From contig NZ_CP013979.1 of NCBI RefSeq assembly GCF_001660485.1, forward strand, positions 434,001 through 498,000: a DNA stretch of 64,000 nt, in the 5' to 3' direction. Below the pieces are notes generated by a model. The model was not told the origin of the DNA, ran no database searches, and saw nothing but the letters and a program-made list of their open reading frames with translations. The position numbers were made by a program, and so were the translations under genes. Shown piece by piece: positions 19,409 to 28,829 of the stretch. Within the stretch, counting starts at the first letter, position 1. Each line of letters begins with the position of its first letter. The stretch is from Agromyces aureus. GTDB lineage: Bacteria > Actinomycetota > Actinomycetes > Actinomycetales > Microbacteriaceae.

Positions 19409-20083
19409 ATGCACGCACATGACTACGACGGCGCGGACCTCGATCTCGCGCGGAGGACGACGGATTCCGCGCGCGACACCCAGGTGCAGACGACCGGTCT
19501 CGCGGAGCGCCGAGCCGACGTGCTCGGCCCGGCCGGCATGCTGCGGCTGCAGCGTGAGGCGGGCAACGGCGCCGTCGGCGAACTCGTCGAGGAGCAACGC
19601 TCGCCGGTGCTCGACGTCGTCGGGTCGTCGGGCGCACCGCTCGAGGCGGGCGTGCGCACCGACATGGAGTCGCGTCTCGGCGCCGACTTCGGGGATGTCC
19701 GGGTGCACACGGATGCCGCGGCGCACGACTCGGCGAAATCGGTCGGTGCGAACGCGTACACCGTCGGCAGCAACGTCGTGTTCCAGCGCGACGCGTACGA
19801 CCCCGGATCGCTCGCGGGCCAGACGACGATCGCGCACGAGCTGACGCACGTCGTGCAGCAGCGCTCCGGTCCGGTCGAGGGCACCGCGACAGGTGGCGGG
19901 GTGAGCGTCTCCGACCCGGGCGACCGGTTCGAGCGCGCCGCGTCGGACAACGCCGCGCGCGTCATGAGCGAGCCGGCGCCCGTGCAACGGCACGCCGAGG
20001 GCGAGGAGGAGGAAGCGCCCGTGCAGGGCAGCTTCGTGCAGCGCGAGGAGGCTCCCGAAGAGGAAGAGGAAGCGGCGGGCTGA
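19409..20083 (+). CDS. DUF4157 protein with HEXXH motif and acidic tail (eCIS-associated)
   Basis: 224 aa. The DUF4157 core lies at ~85-155: LEAGVRTDMESRLGADF, VRVHTDAAAHDSAKSVGANA and AHELTHVVQQ, with HELTH as putative zinc site. The DUF4157 module marks proteins loaded into or processed by eCIS. Here it has no appended toxin domain; the C-terminus is instead a Glu-rich tail with two QR motifs (APVQRH, SFVQRE). It may act as adaptor, protease or immunity-like partner. The GGAGGTGCATC before the ATG is a good SD. Confidence 0.85.
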   Translation: MHAHDYDGADLDLARRTTDSARDTQVQTTGLAERRADVLGPAGMLRLQREAGNGAVGELVEEQRSPVLDVVGSSGAPLEAGVRTDMESRLGADFGDVRVHTDAAAHDSAKSVGANAYTVGSNVVFQRDAYDPGSLAGQTTIAHELTHVVQQRSGPVEGTATGGGVSVSDPGDRFERAASDNAARVMSEPAPVQRHAEGEEEEAPVQGSFVQREEAPEEEEEAAG

Positions 20084-20109
20084 GCCGCGGCGGCGGGCCG
20101 AACCGGCAC

Positions 20110-20913
20110 TCAGCCGAGCGCGCCCTTCGGCACGGTCTGCACGCTCGCCTGGGCCGTGAACGGCTGGATGCCGTCGGCCGACCAGGGGCCGGCCAGGGCG
20201 ATCGAGCCGGAGAGGGCAGCCCCGAGGAGGTCGGCTCCGACGAGTCCGCCTCGCTCGTCGTCACCCGCATCTTCGCCTCCGGCGCCGGCCGCGCCGAGCG
20301 GGAAGGAGCAGGTGGCCCGCCGGTCGGCCGGGAGTTCCGCGGTGGCGTGCAGGCCGTCGCGGAGCGTGCCGTCGCCGTCGACGAGTCCGAGTGACGGGGC
20401 GGGAAGGGCGAAGGCCGAGCCCGCGGCATCCGTCACCTGAAACCGGTCGGCATCGAACCGCAGCGACGTCGGCTCGGTGCCGAGCGAGGCGAACGTGAAC
20501 CCGAGCATCGCGCCCATGCCGGGCACGTCGACGACGTGCGCCTCGAGGCGCACGGCCGCCACGGGCGATGCGAGCGCGCGGGCGATGAGCGGATCGACCG
20601 CAGCATCCAGGCCCTCGTCGACCGCCGTGCCGTGCGAGACGAGCACGCTGCGGCCGTCGAGGTCGATCGACCACCCGACGTCGCCGCTCTCGCCGTCGTG
20701 CTGCGCGGCCAGGGCCCGTCGAGCGGCCTCGAGCGCGGCATCCGCCTCGACGCTCGAACAGGAAGCGCGGAAGGTGCCGACCGTGTCGCCCGCCGTGCCG
20801 GGGCGGCGCAGCACGGCCACCCAGCACGCGGCATCCGTCACCGCGAAGGCGACGTCGCTCTCGGGCCCGCGTACGCGAGCCAGCAGGCGCGGCGAGCCGG
20901 CCTCGTCGCTCAC
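20110..20913 (-). CDS. Uncharacterised eCIS-accessory protein
   Basis: 267 aa, not recognised. It starts with GTG overlapping the stop of the metalloprotease gene (GTGA, 4 nt), so the two are translationally coupled and probably work together. The sequence alternates short beta-strand-like segments (VGWSIDLDGRSVLVSHG, VRLEAHVVDVPGMGAM) with Ala/Gly-rich linkers. There are no TM, signal peptide or catalytic motifs. A chaperone or immunity partner of the neighbouring protease is a guess from the coupling only. Confidence 0.6.
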   Translation of the reverse strand: MSDEAGSPRLLARVRGPESDVAFAVTDAACWVAVLRRPGTAGDTVGTFRASCSSVEADAALEAARRALAAQHDGESGDVGWSIDLDGRSVLVSHGTAVDEGLDAAVDPLIARALASPVAAVRLEAHVVDVPGMGAMLGFTFASLGTEPTSLRFDADRFQVTDAAGSAFALPAPSLGLVDGDGTLRDGLHATAELPADRRATCSFPLGAAGAGGEDAGDDERGGLVGADLLGAALSGSIALAGPWSADGIQPFTAQASVQTVPKGALG

Positions 20914-23100
20914 GCCGCACCCATCTCGACGTGGAAGTCGCTCTCACGGCTCTTCTTGAGGCCGGCACCGTTGAACGCGGTCGCGATGGCCGTGAACTGG
21001 TCGGCCCGGAAGATGTCGGTGTTGTCGCTCATCATGTTCACCGTGCTGTAGGTGACCTCCTGCGCGGGGGCGGCGGTGCCGGGGTTCACGCCCGAGCCGC
21101 CGCTCACGATCTGCGAGACCGTGGCCCCCGCCTTGGCCAGCGTGAACCGTCCGGCCATCGCCGAGGCGATGCCGGCGATCGCAGGATCGCGCGGCGACGC
21201 CTGCGCCAGCTTCTCGGCGGGGGTACCCATGATGCGGGTCACCTCTTCGGCGAGGGCCGCCATGAGCGACGTGGTCGACCTCGTGATCACCGGCGTGACC
21301 TCCGCCGCGAGGAACGCGCGCACGGCGTTCGTGCTGGCCGCCGTCGCGGCGGTGCGGGCGGCGGCGTTCAGTCCCGCGACGAACGGGCCGAGACGCGAGG
21401 TGGTGGTGGGGGCCGCCGTTCCGGCGAGGATCGGCGCGGTGCGCGCGATGAACGCGCTCGCCAGCGACTGCTTCACGTCGTTGGTCACCGTGGCGACCGA
21501 CATCGAAGCGGGAGCCCCACCGGCCAGCGCCGCCCAACCGGCCGGCAGCGAGGTCAGGTCGCGCAGGATCGAGCCCGACGCACGCAGCGGGGGCACGCGC
21601 CCGGTGCGCGAAGCGCCGGCGACCTGGTCGACGACGGCCGAGACGTCTGCGGCTGCCGCCGGGCCGCCAGCCCAGAGCCCGGTCGCGCCGCCAACCGCAG
21701 GAAGTCCGTCTGCAGTGAGGCCGGACGCGCCCTCGATGTTGATGTGCATGCCGAGGTTCGCGCCGACGTCGACCACGCCCGTGGCCGCGCCGTTCAGCGA
21801 CGACATGTAGAGCCGGCGCAGCATCGACTCGATCGGCGCTGGCGCGAACTCGGCGGCCACCGCGGCCGATGCCGGAGCGGTCGTGTTCCCGGGGTTCCGC
21901 GCCGCGGCGGCGAGCGTGCGGGCGACGTACGGGGTGAGCCCGGCCGCGGTCGGCGGCACCGCGATCTGCAGGATCGAGACGGTCGTCGGATCGGCCATCG
22001 CGGCGCGGACGCTCGCGCCGAGCGCGGAGCGCACCGGCCCCTGCGCGCGCAGGAACTGCTGCGAGATCTCGCCGGCGGCACCCGCGACCCGCGCGTGCAG
22101 CTGCGGCACGAGCGAGGCCAGGATCATGCGGCGCACGGCCTCGCGGTCGAGGGCTGCACCGCGCTGCGCCGAGGTCGCCGGGTCCATCTCGTGCATGAGC
22201 GCGTGCATCTGGGGGTTGGACTGCGAGTACTCGTCGGAGAGGCCGATGAGGTGGCCGTACTCGTGCGCGTAGATCGCCTCGGCGTTCGCGGCCCCGTAGG
22301 CCGCCACGTTCATGTAGTAGTTGCCGGCGTCGATGGGGTGCCGCACCACCGGCCGCCTGCGCCTGCGGGAAGAGCCGCACGGTCGGATACCCCTTGTCGG
22401 CGCCGCTGAGATCCCAGATCGGCTCGGCCGCGAACCGCAACGGCAGCCGCACCGGCCCGCCCTTGTCCGAGGTGAAGATGCTGGCGATCATGCCGGGCGC
22501 CGCCCGCTCGCCGACGAGCACGGCTCGGTTGTTCCAGTGGCCTGGCGCGGTCGTGCAGGTGGTCAGCGCGAAGGCACGTCGGGCGTCGCCCGGGGGGATC
22601 ACCTTCTCGGTGTCAGGGCCCATCGTTCCGTCGGGTTGCGGCACGGGAGTGCGGGACTGGTCGACGAAGCGGATCTTCACGGTGGCCTTCGCCACCTCGG
22701 GCGTGCCGCCACGGGTGAGATCGAGGTTGGCGCCCCCCGCGCCGCCGTAGACGCGGGCGCTCGCGACGCCCGGCGTGCTGCGGTCGTTGAAGAGCGTCTC
22801 CTGCCGCGACGGCACGGTGACCGGCGCGCGCTGAACGGTCGGGTGGGCGGCGGAGGTCGCGTTGCGTGCACCGCCGGGGCGCGTCGACGCCGCGCTGCCG
22901 CCGGGTCGTTGCCGCTGCACGAGCGCGTTCACCGCATGATTGCCGGCACTGCGCTGCAGCGCGACAAGATCGAGCACGCTCCCATCCGGCAGCCGTGACG
23001 CGGGGCTCGACGCGGCAGTCGGCGCGGGTGCGGCGTGCGCCGTCCGTGCGCTGGGCATCCGGACCGGCGCAGGCTGCTTCCCCGCGACCGTCGTCACCAC
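20910..23100 (-). pseudogene. eCIS-associated HEXXH metalloprotease-like protein, interrupted by a frameshift
   Basis: Two reading frames must be joined to give one sensible ~730-aa protein. The first (23100 to about 22350, GTG start) begins with a Pro/Ala region and LVALQRSAGNHAVNALVQRQ, the motif seen at the head of eCIS cargo proteins. The second (about 22349 to 20910) continues as VRHPIDAGNYYMNVA with the zinc motif IYAHEYGHLIGLSDEYS and a long Ala-rich helical tail. The shift is one extra base in the GC-rich run around 22340-22360. Downstream of it the first frame stays open but turns Arg/His-rich, i.e. wrong-frame. This is either a true lesion, a programmed shift or a base-calling error. 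Stop overlaps the next gene. Confidence 0.75.
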
Positions 23101-23138
23101 TCAAGAGTGGCCCTCCCGACCTCGGTTCGGGAAGGGGG

Positions 23139-23152
23139 TGCCCGTTCGGGCA
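23139..23152. promoter_or_regulatory. eCIS palindrome copy 3 (perfect)
   Basis: TGCCCGTTCGGGCA, both half-sites intact, in the divergent gap between the metalloprotease (start 23100) and the effector candidate (start 23221, 69 bp downstream). It could serve both promoters. Confidence 0.55.
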
Positions 23153-23220
23153 TCCGGTCGTGCCCCAATGGGATCCCGGATGCCGCCGCGGCCCGCACGG
23201 CGATGCGCGGGAATGGAGGC

Positions 23221-26200
23221 ATGACGATGCCGAGCGCCGAGCGCGCTCGCGCCGACCACGCGCGGGCGCCCGCCGTACGCGCGCCTGCGGCGCGGACGTC
23301 CGCGGCCGGCGCAGGTGCGCCCGCCGGCGTCGGGCGCGTGCCCGTGCCCGTGCAGCTCATGCGACTTCAGGGCTCGGCCGGCAACGCCGCGGTCGCGGCC
23401 ATGCTCGCCGCCCCGCCGGAACGCTCGCCCGCGGTGCAGCGCCTCGTTCGAGGTGCGATCCCGCCGCCCCCGGTCGCGCCGCCCCCTCCGAACCCGGCGG
23501 CGCACCCCGGACTGCGCCTGGCCAACGGATCGATCAGGTCGGCGACGCGCCGGGCCGCGCAGCATCCGGCTCCGGCGACGAAGGCCCTCGAGGCGCAGCA
23601 CGCGGCCCAGCCGCCCGCGGGTGACCGCGACGCGCAGGCGAAGGCGGCGAAGGCCGACGCGCTCGGCGCGGTTCCCGCCGCCGGGTTCGACAAGGCCGCG
23701 TTCGTCGCCGCCGTGAAGGCCGCGATCGACAAGCAGACGCCGAAGACGCTCGAGGACGCCGACGAGTTCGGGAAGTCCGGCAAGGCCGACCAGGTCGGAG
23801 CCGAGGTGCGCGGGCTCGCCGGACGCAACGCGCAGGCCGCCGCGCGACCCATGAACGAGGCATCCGCCCGACCGCCCGACCCGTCGCGCGCGGTCGAGAA
23901 GGATGTCACCCCGATCCCGACCGAGGCCCCGCCGGGGCCGACGAAGATCGACGCCGCGCAGGCCGCGCCGTCGCGTGCACCACCTGAGCAGACCGACCTC
24001 CGCAACGGCCCCGCCGAGACCGACCAGAAGATGGCCGACGCCGGGGTCACCGAGGACCAGCTCCGGCGCTCCAACGAGCCGGAGTTCACGGGTGCGCTCG
24101 CCGCGAAGTCGCAGGCCGAGGCGCACTCCGTCGCCGCGCCCGGACAACTCAGGGCCCAGGAGGCGCAGCAGCTCGGGCAGGCCCAGCAGGGCGCCGCGAG
24201 CGCCGGCACCGCGGCATCCGGCGGGCTCATGGGGGCCGGAGCCGCCAGCCGCAGCGGCGTCGCCCGCGGACAGCAGGCCGCGCGCACGAAGGACGAGCAG
24301 GAACGAGCCGCGGTGACCGCGAACGTCACGCGGCTCTTCGACGAGACCAAGACCGCGGTCGACCTCATTCTCACGGGCATCGACGCGAAGGTCGACCTGG
24401 CGTTCAAGGAGGGCGAGGGAGCGGCGAAGAAGGCGTTCACCGAGCAGCACACGCGCGAGATGAAGGCGTTCCGCGACAAGCGCTACTCGTACGACACGAT
24501 TGGCGCCATGCGCTGGACCGCCGACCTGCTGCTCGGGCCGGAGCCCGAGGTCGACGAGATCTTCAAGCGAGCCCGGGCCACGTACGAGCGCGAGATGGCC
24601 AAGGCCATCGATCGCGTCGCTGACGTCGTCGGCGGCGAACTCACCGCCGCGAAGGTCAAGGTCGCCGAGGGCAAGGCGAAGATCGCGGCGTACACGAAGA
24701 GCCTCAAGCCCTCGCTCCAGAAGGTCGGGGCGGATGCCGCGAAGGAGGTCGGCGGCCGGTTCGACGAGCTCGAGGCCTCCGTCGACGAGAAGGGTCAGGC
24801 GCTCGCCGAGGACCTCGCCACGAAGTACGTCGAGGCGCGCACCGCCGTCGACGACGAGATCAAGGCCATGCAGGAGGCCAACAAGGGGCTCGTCGACAAG
24901 GCGAAGGACGCGGTGGTCGGCGCGGTCGAGACGATCCTCAAGCTCAAGACCATGCTGCTCGGCGTCCTCGCGCGGGCTGCGGGCGCCGTCGAGAAGATCA
25001 TCAAGGACCCCATCGCGTTCCTCGGCAACCTGGTCAACGCGGTCAAGAGCGGCATCATGGCGTTCGGCTCGAACATCGCCACGCACCTCAAGAACGGCCT
25101 GCAGACCTGGCTGTTCGGTGCGCTGTCGTCGGCGGGCATCGACCTGCCGGCCAAGTTCGACCTGCAGGGCATCCTGAAGCTCGTGCTCTCGATCCTCGGG
25201 CTCACGTGGGCGAACGTGCGCGCCCGCATCGCAGCGAAGCTGCCGCCCGGCGCGATCGAGCTCGTCGAGCAGGGCTTCGACGTCGTGAAGCTCATCATCA
25301 AGGAAGGGCTCGGCGGCATCTGGCGCATGATCCTCGAGAAGGTCGGTGACATCAAGGAGATGATCATGGGCCAGGTCAAGGAGATGGTCGCCGTCGAGAT
25401 CATCAAGGCCGGCATCGTGTGGCTCGTCTCGATGCTGAACCCGGCGTCGGCCTTCGTGAAGGCCTGCAAGATGATCTACGACGTCGTCATGTTCTTCGTC
25501 GAGAAGGCCGAGCAGATCAAGGCGTTCGTCGACTCGGTGCTCGACTCGGTCGAGTCGATCGCCTCGGGCGGCGTCGGCGCCGTCGCCGGCTACATCGAGA
25601 ACACGCTCGGCCGCATGGTGCCCGTGATCATCGGCTTCATGGCCTCGCTCCTCGGCCTCGGCGGCATCAGCGGCAAGATCAAGAAGATCATCGAGGCCGT
25701 GCAGAAGCCCGTGAACAAGGTCATCGACTGGGTCGTCGGCAAGGCCGTCGCCTTCGGCAAGAAGGCCATCGCGCTCGGCAAGAAGGCGCTCGCCAAGATC
25801 AAGGCCAAGGGCAAGGAGGCCTGGGGCAAGGTCAAGAAGAAGCTCGGCATCAAGGAGAAGACGCCCGAGCAGGTCGAGGCCGAGAAGAAGGCGCGGCTCG
25901 ACAAGGGCGTCGCCGCCGGGCTCAAGATCGTGAACCGCTTCGCGGATCGCCCGATGCTCCGCATGCTCGTCGGGCCATTGCTCACCGCGATCAAGCTCCG
26001 CTACCGCATGACGTCGCTCGAGTTGATCGTGCAGAACGGGTTCTGGGCGGTCTCGGGTGCCGTGAACCCCACCGCGGTCGGGCAGTCGAGCGTCAAGCCG
26101 GGCGAGCAGGACAAGCACGTCGGCAACGTGGCGCCGCACGGGTCGCAGCCGTCGCCCCGACCCGGGCTGTGGTCGGAACACGTGATCCCTCGCGGTTACG

Positions 26201-26625
26201 CCAACGCGGTCCTCTCGGTCGCCGGCGTGCCGATCCTCACGAAGGGCGAGTACGACAGCCTGACCACCGTGCTGACGTACAGCACGGCCCGTGTCGACAA
26301 GGACTTCGGACCGAACCGCGACCTCAGTCTGATCGCCGGGTTCTACGGCGGTGCCAAGGTCGTCGCAGGCGGCGGTTCGACCGAACGCGCGGCGAAGTCG
26401 ACTGCGAACGTGGCGAACGCCAGGAAGGCATTCTCGATGCTCTCGACAGGTGCCGTGAATCGAACGGTCGGCGCAGTCGCAAAGGACTGGACGGCGCACC
26501 AGGCGTCGCGGGTCGACCCCGACGGCAAGCCGTACCCGCTGAAGCCGGATGCCGGCACGATCCAGAGCGCCGCCGCCACCGAACGTCAGGAGATCGAAGC
26601 GATCTTCGCCGCGCGAGGAGTCTGA
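23221..26625 (+). CDS. Large eCIS cargo/effector candidate (1134 aa)
   Basis: The N-terminus carries the cargo-like motif VQLMRLQGSAGNAAVAAML and a Pro/Ala region. Residues ~350-560 are charged helices. Residues ~590-930 are a long amphipathic/hydrophobic helical domain (e.g. GGIWRMILEKVGDIKEMIMG) ending in a Lys-rich segment (KKALAKIKAKGKEAWGKVKK) seen before toxin tips in DUF4157-type cargo. The last ~190 residues form a separate domain with WSEHVIPRGYANAVLS and DFGPNRDLSLIAGFYGG; the EH/N spacing suggests a His-Me finger nuclease, but this is weak. GGAATGGAGGC precedes the ATG. A tape-measure role is an alternative reading of the helical middle. Confidence 0.65.
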   Translation: MTMPSAERARADHARAPAVRAPAARTSAAGAGAPAGVGRVPVPVQLMRLQGSAGNAAVAAMLAAPPERSPAVQRLVRGAIPPPPVAPPPPNPAAHPGLRLANGSIRSATRRAAQHPAPATKALEAQHAAQPPAGDRDAQAKAAKADALGAVPAAGFDKAAFVAAVKAAIDKQTPKTLEDADEFGKSGKADQVGAEVRGLAGRNAQAAARPMNEASARPPDPSRAVEKDVTPIPTEAPPGPTKIDAAQAAPSRAPPEQTDLRNGPAETDQKMADAGVTEDQLRRSNEPEFTGALAAKSQAEAHSVAAPGQLRAQEAQQLGQAQQGAASAGTAASGGLMGAGAASRSGVARGQQAARTKDEQERAAVTANVTRLFDETKTAVDLILTGIDAKVDLAFKEGEGAAKKAFTEQHTREMKAFRDKRYSYDTIGAMRWTADLLLGPEPEVDEIFKRARATYEREMAKAIDRVADVVGGELTAAKVKVAEGKAKIAAYTKSLKPSLQKVGADAAKEVGGRFDELEASVDEKGQALAEDLATKYVEARTAVDDEIKAMQEANKGLVDKAKDAVVGAVETILKLKTMLLGVLARAAGAVEKIIKDPIAFLGNLVNAVKSGIMAFGSNIATHLKNGLQTWLFGALSSAGIDLPAKFDLQGILKLVLSILGLTWANVRARIAAKLPPGAIELVEQGFDVVKLIIKEGLGGIWRMILEKVGDIKEMIMGQVKEMVAVEIIKAGIVWLVSMLNPASAFVKACKMIYDVVMFFVEKAEQIKAFVDSVLDSVESIASGGVGAVAGYIENTLGRMVPVIIGFMASLLGLGGISGKIKKIIEAVQKPVNKVIDWVVGKAVAFGKKAIALGKKALAKIKAKGKEAWGKVKKKLGIKEKTPEQVEAEKKARLDKGVAAGLKIVNRFADRPMLRMLVGPLLTAIKLRYRMTSLELIVQNGFWAVSGAVNPTAVGQSSVKPGEQDKHVGNVAPHGSQPSPRPGLWSEHVIPRGYANAVLSVAGVPILTKGEYDSLTTVLTYSTARVDKDFGPNRDLSLIAGFYGGAKVVAGGGSTERAAKSTANVANARKAFSMLSTGAVNRTVGAVAKDWTAHQASRVDPDGKPYPLKPDAGTIQSAAATERQEIEAIFAARGV

Positions 26626-26636
26626 GCGAACAGGCC

Positions 26637-26650
26637 TGCCCGATCGCGCA
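26637..26650. promoter_or_regulatory. eCIS palindrome copy 4 (one mismatch)
   Basis: TGCCCGATCGCGCA, one mismatch from the perfect copy at 19333, 108 bp upstream of the sheath gene that opens the main structural operon. Confidence 0.4.
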
Positions 26651-26757
26651 CGCCTCGCTACCCCCACGCACGTCCCGGCGGACAGCGCCGGGGCGCGGCA
26701 TCCGTTCGATGCTGAACGCGAGCATGCGAACCGCTGCGAACCGCGAAGGAGCATCCG

Positions 26758-28341
26758 ATGCCCACCTATCTCTCTCCAGGCGTGTACGTGCAGGAGATCG
26801 AGGCTGCGACGAGGCCCATCGAGGGCGTCGGAACCGCAGTCGCGGCCTTCGTCGGCATGGCGCCGAAAGGCCCCGAGAACGCCCCGACGCTCGTGTCGAA
26901 CTGGACCCAGTTCGTCGACACGTTCGGCGGGCTGTATCCGGGCGCCTATCTCGCGTACTCGGTGTACGGGTACTTCCTGAACGGCGGCGGCAACTGCTAC
27001 GTCGTGCGCATCGGCACGGCCGCGGCCGGCGGCGGCGGGGGCGGTGGCAAGGGCGCGAGCAAGCGCGGCGAGCCGAAGTCGCTCGCGACCGGTCCGCAGA
27101 CCGCGGCGATCGGCAACTACGTCTTCACGGCGAAGAACGCCTCGCCGAACGCGAAGCCGATCTCGGTCGAGATCGCCGACCCCGGCGGTGAAGAGCCGGA
27201 GGAGGGCGCCTTCAAGGTCGTCATCACCGTCGACGGGCGCTCGCCGGAGGTGTACGAACAGGTGTCGCCGAAGCCGGACAGCCTCGCCTACGTGGTGACG
27301 AAGATCTCGGCCGACTCGAAGCTCGTGACCGTCGAGGAACGCGACCCGGCATCGGCCGGCGTCACGCCCCGCACGGGCACGTTCGACCTGGTCGTGCCGG
27401 AGCCCGAGGAGCAGCCGATCGTGCTCGACGGCATCTCGGCGGCGAACTACATCGGCAACTCGGCGGACCGTACCGGCTTCGGGGGTCTCGAGGAGATCGA
27501 GGAGGTCACCATGGTGGCCGTTCCCGACCTCATGGCCGCCTACGAGCAGGGCGCCGTCACCCTCGAGATCGTGAAGTCCGTGCAGCTCGCGGTCATCGCG
27601 CACTGCGAGCTGATGGGCGACCGAATGGCGATCCTCGACCCGCCGCCGAACCTCTCGGCGCAGGAGGTGCGCGAGTGGCGTCGCACGGGCGCCGGCTACG
27701 ACTCGAAGTTCGCGACCCTCTACTACCCGTGGATCAAGGTGCTCGACCCCGTCACCTCGACGAACCGGTTCATGCCGCCGTCGGGGCACATGGCCGGCGT
27801 CTGGGCTCGCAACGATGCCGAGCGCGGGGTGCACAAGGCCCCGGCCAACGAGGTCGTGCGTGGTGCGGTGGAACTCGCGACGCAGTTGACCCGCACCGAG
27901 CAGGAGCTGCTGAACCCGATCGGCGTGAACGCGATCCGGGCGTTCCCGGGCCGCGGCATCCGCGTCTGGGGTGCCCGAACGCTGTCGAGCGATGCCGCCT
28001 GGCGGTACGTCAACATCCGCCGCCTGTTCAACTACCTCGAGAAGTCGATCCTCGGCGCCACGCAGTTCGCGGTGTTCGAGCCGAACGACCAGGCCCTGTG
28101 GGGCAAGCTGCGGCGCTCGATCTCGGCGTTCCTCGTGAACGAGTGGCGCAGCGGCGCCCTGTTCGGCGCGACGGCCGACGAGGCCTACTTCGTCAAGTGC
28201 GATGAGGAGACCAACCCGGCCGAGGTCATCGATGCCGGCCAGGTCGTCTGCCAGATCGGCGTCGCCCCCGTGAAGCCCGCGGAGTTCGTGATCTTCGAGC
28301 TCTCGCAGTTCTCGGGCGGCACGAGCCTCGTGAACGAATGA
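26758..28341 (+). CDS. cis2: Contractile tail sheath protein
   Basis: 527 aa. It begins MPTYLSPGVYVQEI, the signature of phage-like sheath proteins, followed by VGTAVAAFVGMAPKGP. The C-terminal sheath domain holds LRRSISAFLVNEWRSGALFG and ends in the strand region VKPAEFVIFELSQF. A Gly-rich loop with basic residues lies near residue 90. The sheath contracts to drive the inner tube. It is followed by the tube gene 40 bp downstream; together they open the particle operon. Confidence 0.95.
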   Translation: MPTYLSPGVYVQEIEAATRPIEGVGTAVAAFVGMAPKGPENAPTLVSNWTQFVDTFGGLYPGAYLAYSVYGYFLNGGGNCYVVRIGTAAAGGGGGGGKGASKRGEPKSLATGPQTAAIGNYVFTAKNASPNAKPISVEIADPGGEEPEEGAFKVVITVDGRSPEVYEQVSPKPDSLAYVVTKISADSKLVTVEERDPASAGVTPRTGTFDLVVPEPEEQPIVLDGISAANYIGNSADRTGFGGLEEIEEVTMVAVPDLMAAYEQGAVTLEIVKSVQLAVIAHCELMGDRMAILDPPPNLSAQEVREWRRTGAGYDSKFATLYYPWIKVLDPVTSTNRFMPPSGHMAGVWARNDAERGVHKAPANEVVRGAVELATQLTRTEQELLNPIGVNAIRAFPGRGIRVWGARTLSSDAAWRYVNIRRLFNYLEKSILGATQFAVFEPNDQALWGKLRRSISAFLVNEWRSGALFGATADEAYFVKCDEETNPAEVIDAGQVVCQIGVAPVKPAEFVIFELSQFSGGTSLVNE

Positions 28342-28381
28342 TTCGACATCCACACCACATCTCAGCGAAGAGGAGCACACC

Positions 28382-28828
28382 ATGGCACTCGCGGATCCGT
28401 TCGACTCGTCACCGGCCTACGCCTTCAAGGTCACCATCGACGGCATCGAGTTGCCGAAGGTGACCGAGGTGTCGGGCCTGAAGAACGAGGTCGACAAGAT
28501 CGAGTTGAAGCAGCAGCTCGCCGACGGCAAGTACGTCGCGCGCCAGCTGATCGGGCGCGCCAAGACGGGCGAGTTCACCGTCACCCGCGGCCTGACCGAC
28601 TCGAAGACCATCTCCGACTGGCTCGGCGTCGTCATGAAGGGCGACGTGGCCGGTGCGCGCAAGACCGCCTCGGTCGAGTTGCTCGACTACGCGGGAGCGA
28701 CGATCAAGAAGTACGAGTTCCGCAACTGCTGGGTGCGCAGCGTCGAGGTCAACTCCCTCAAGGCGGGCGCGACCGAGCAGGCGACCGAGAAGTTCACGGT
28801 GTGCTTCGACGAGTCCGAGGTGAAGTGA
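28382..28828 (+). CDS. cis1: Inner tube protein (gp19/Hcp-like)
   Basis: 148 aa. T4 gp19-like tail tube protein: DPFDSSPAYAFKVTIDGIE, then VTEVSGLKNEVDKIELKQQ and the C-terminal strands VRSVEVNSLKAGATEQATE. It forms stacked hexameric rings inside the sheath. A strong SD (AAGAGGAG) precedes the ATG. Confidence 0.95.
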   Translation: MALADPFDSSPAYAFKVTIDGIELPKVTEVSGLKNEVDKIELKQQLADGKYVARQLIGRAKTGEFTVTRGLTDSKTISDWLGVVMKGDVAGARKTASVELLDYAGATIKKYEFRNCWVRSVEVNSLKAGATEQATEKFTVCFDESEVK

Positions 28829-28829
28829 C

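Noticed and set aside
20944..22340. Continuation of the first metalloprotease frame to 20944
   Set aside because: After the shift point it becomes Arg/His-rich. The alternative frame holds HEXXH and normal composition, so this is the wrong frame.
23221..26625. Tape-measure protein call for the 1134-aa protein
   Set aside because: The QLMRLQGSAGNAAV-type N-terminus, the own upstream palindrome and the distinct C-terminal tip fit cargo better; kept only as an alternative.
23101..28383. 1760-codon open frame on the minus strand
   Set aside because: It runs antisense to the cargo and sheath genes and is open only because of codon bias. The translation is Arg/Asp/Leu-rich with no motif, while the plus strand gives clear families.
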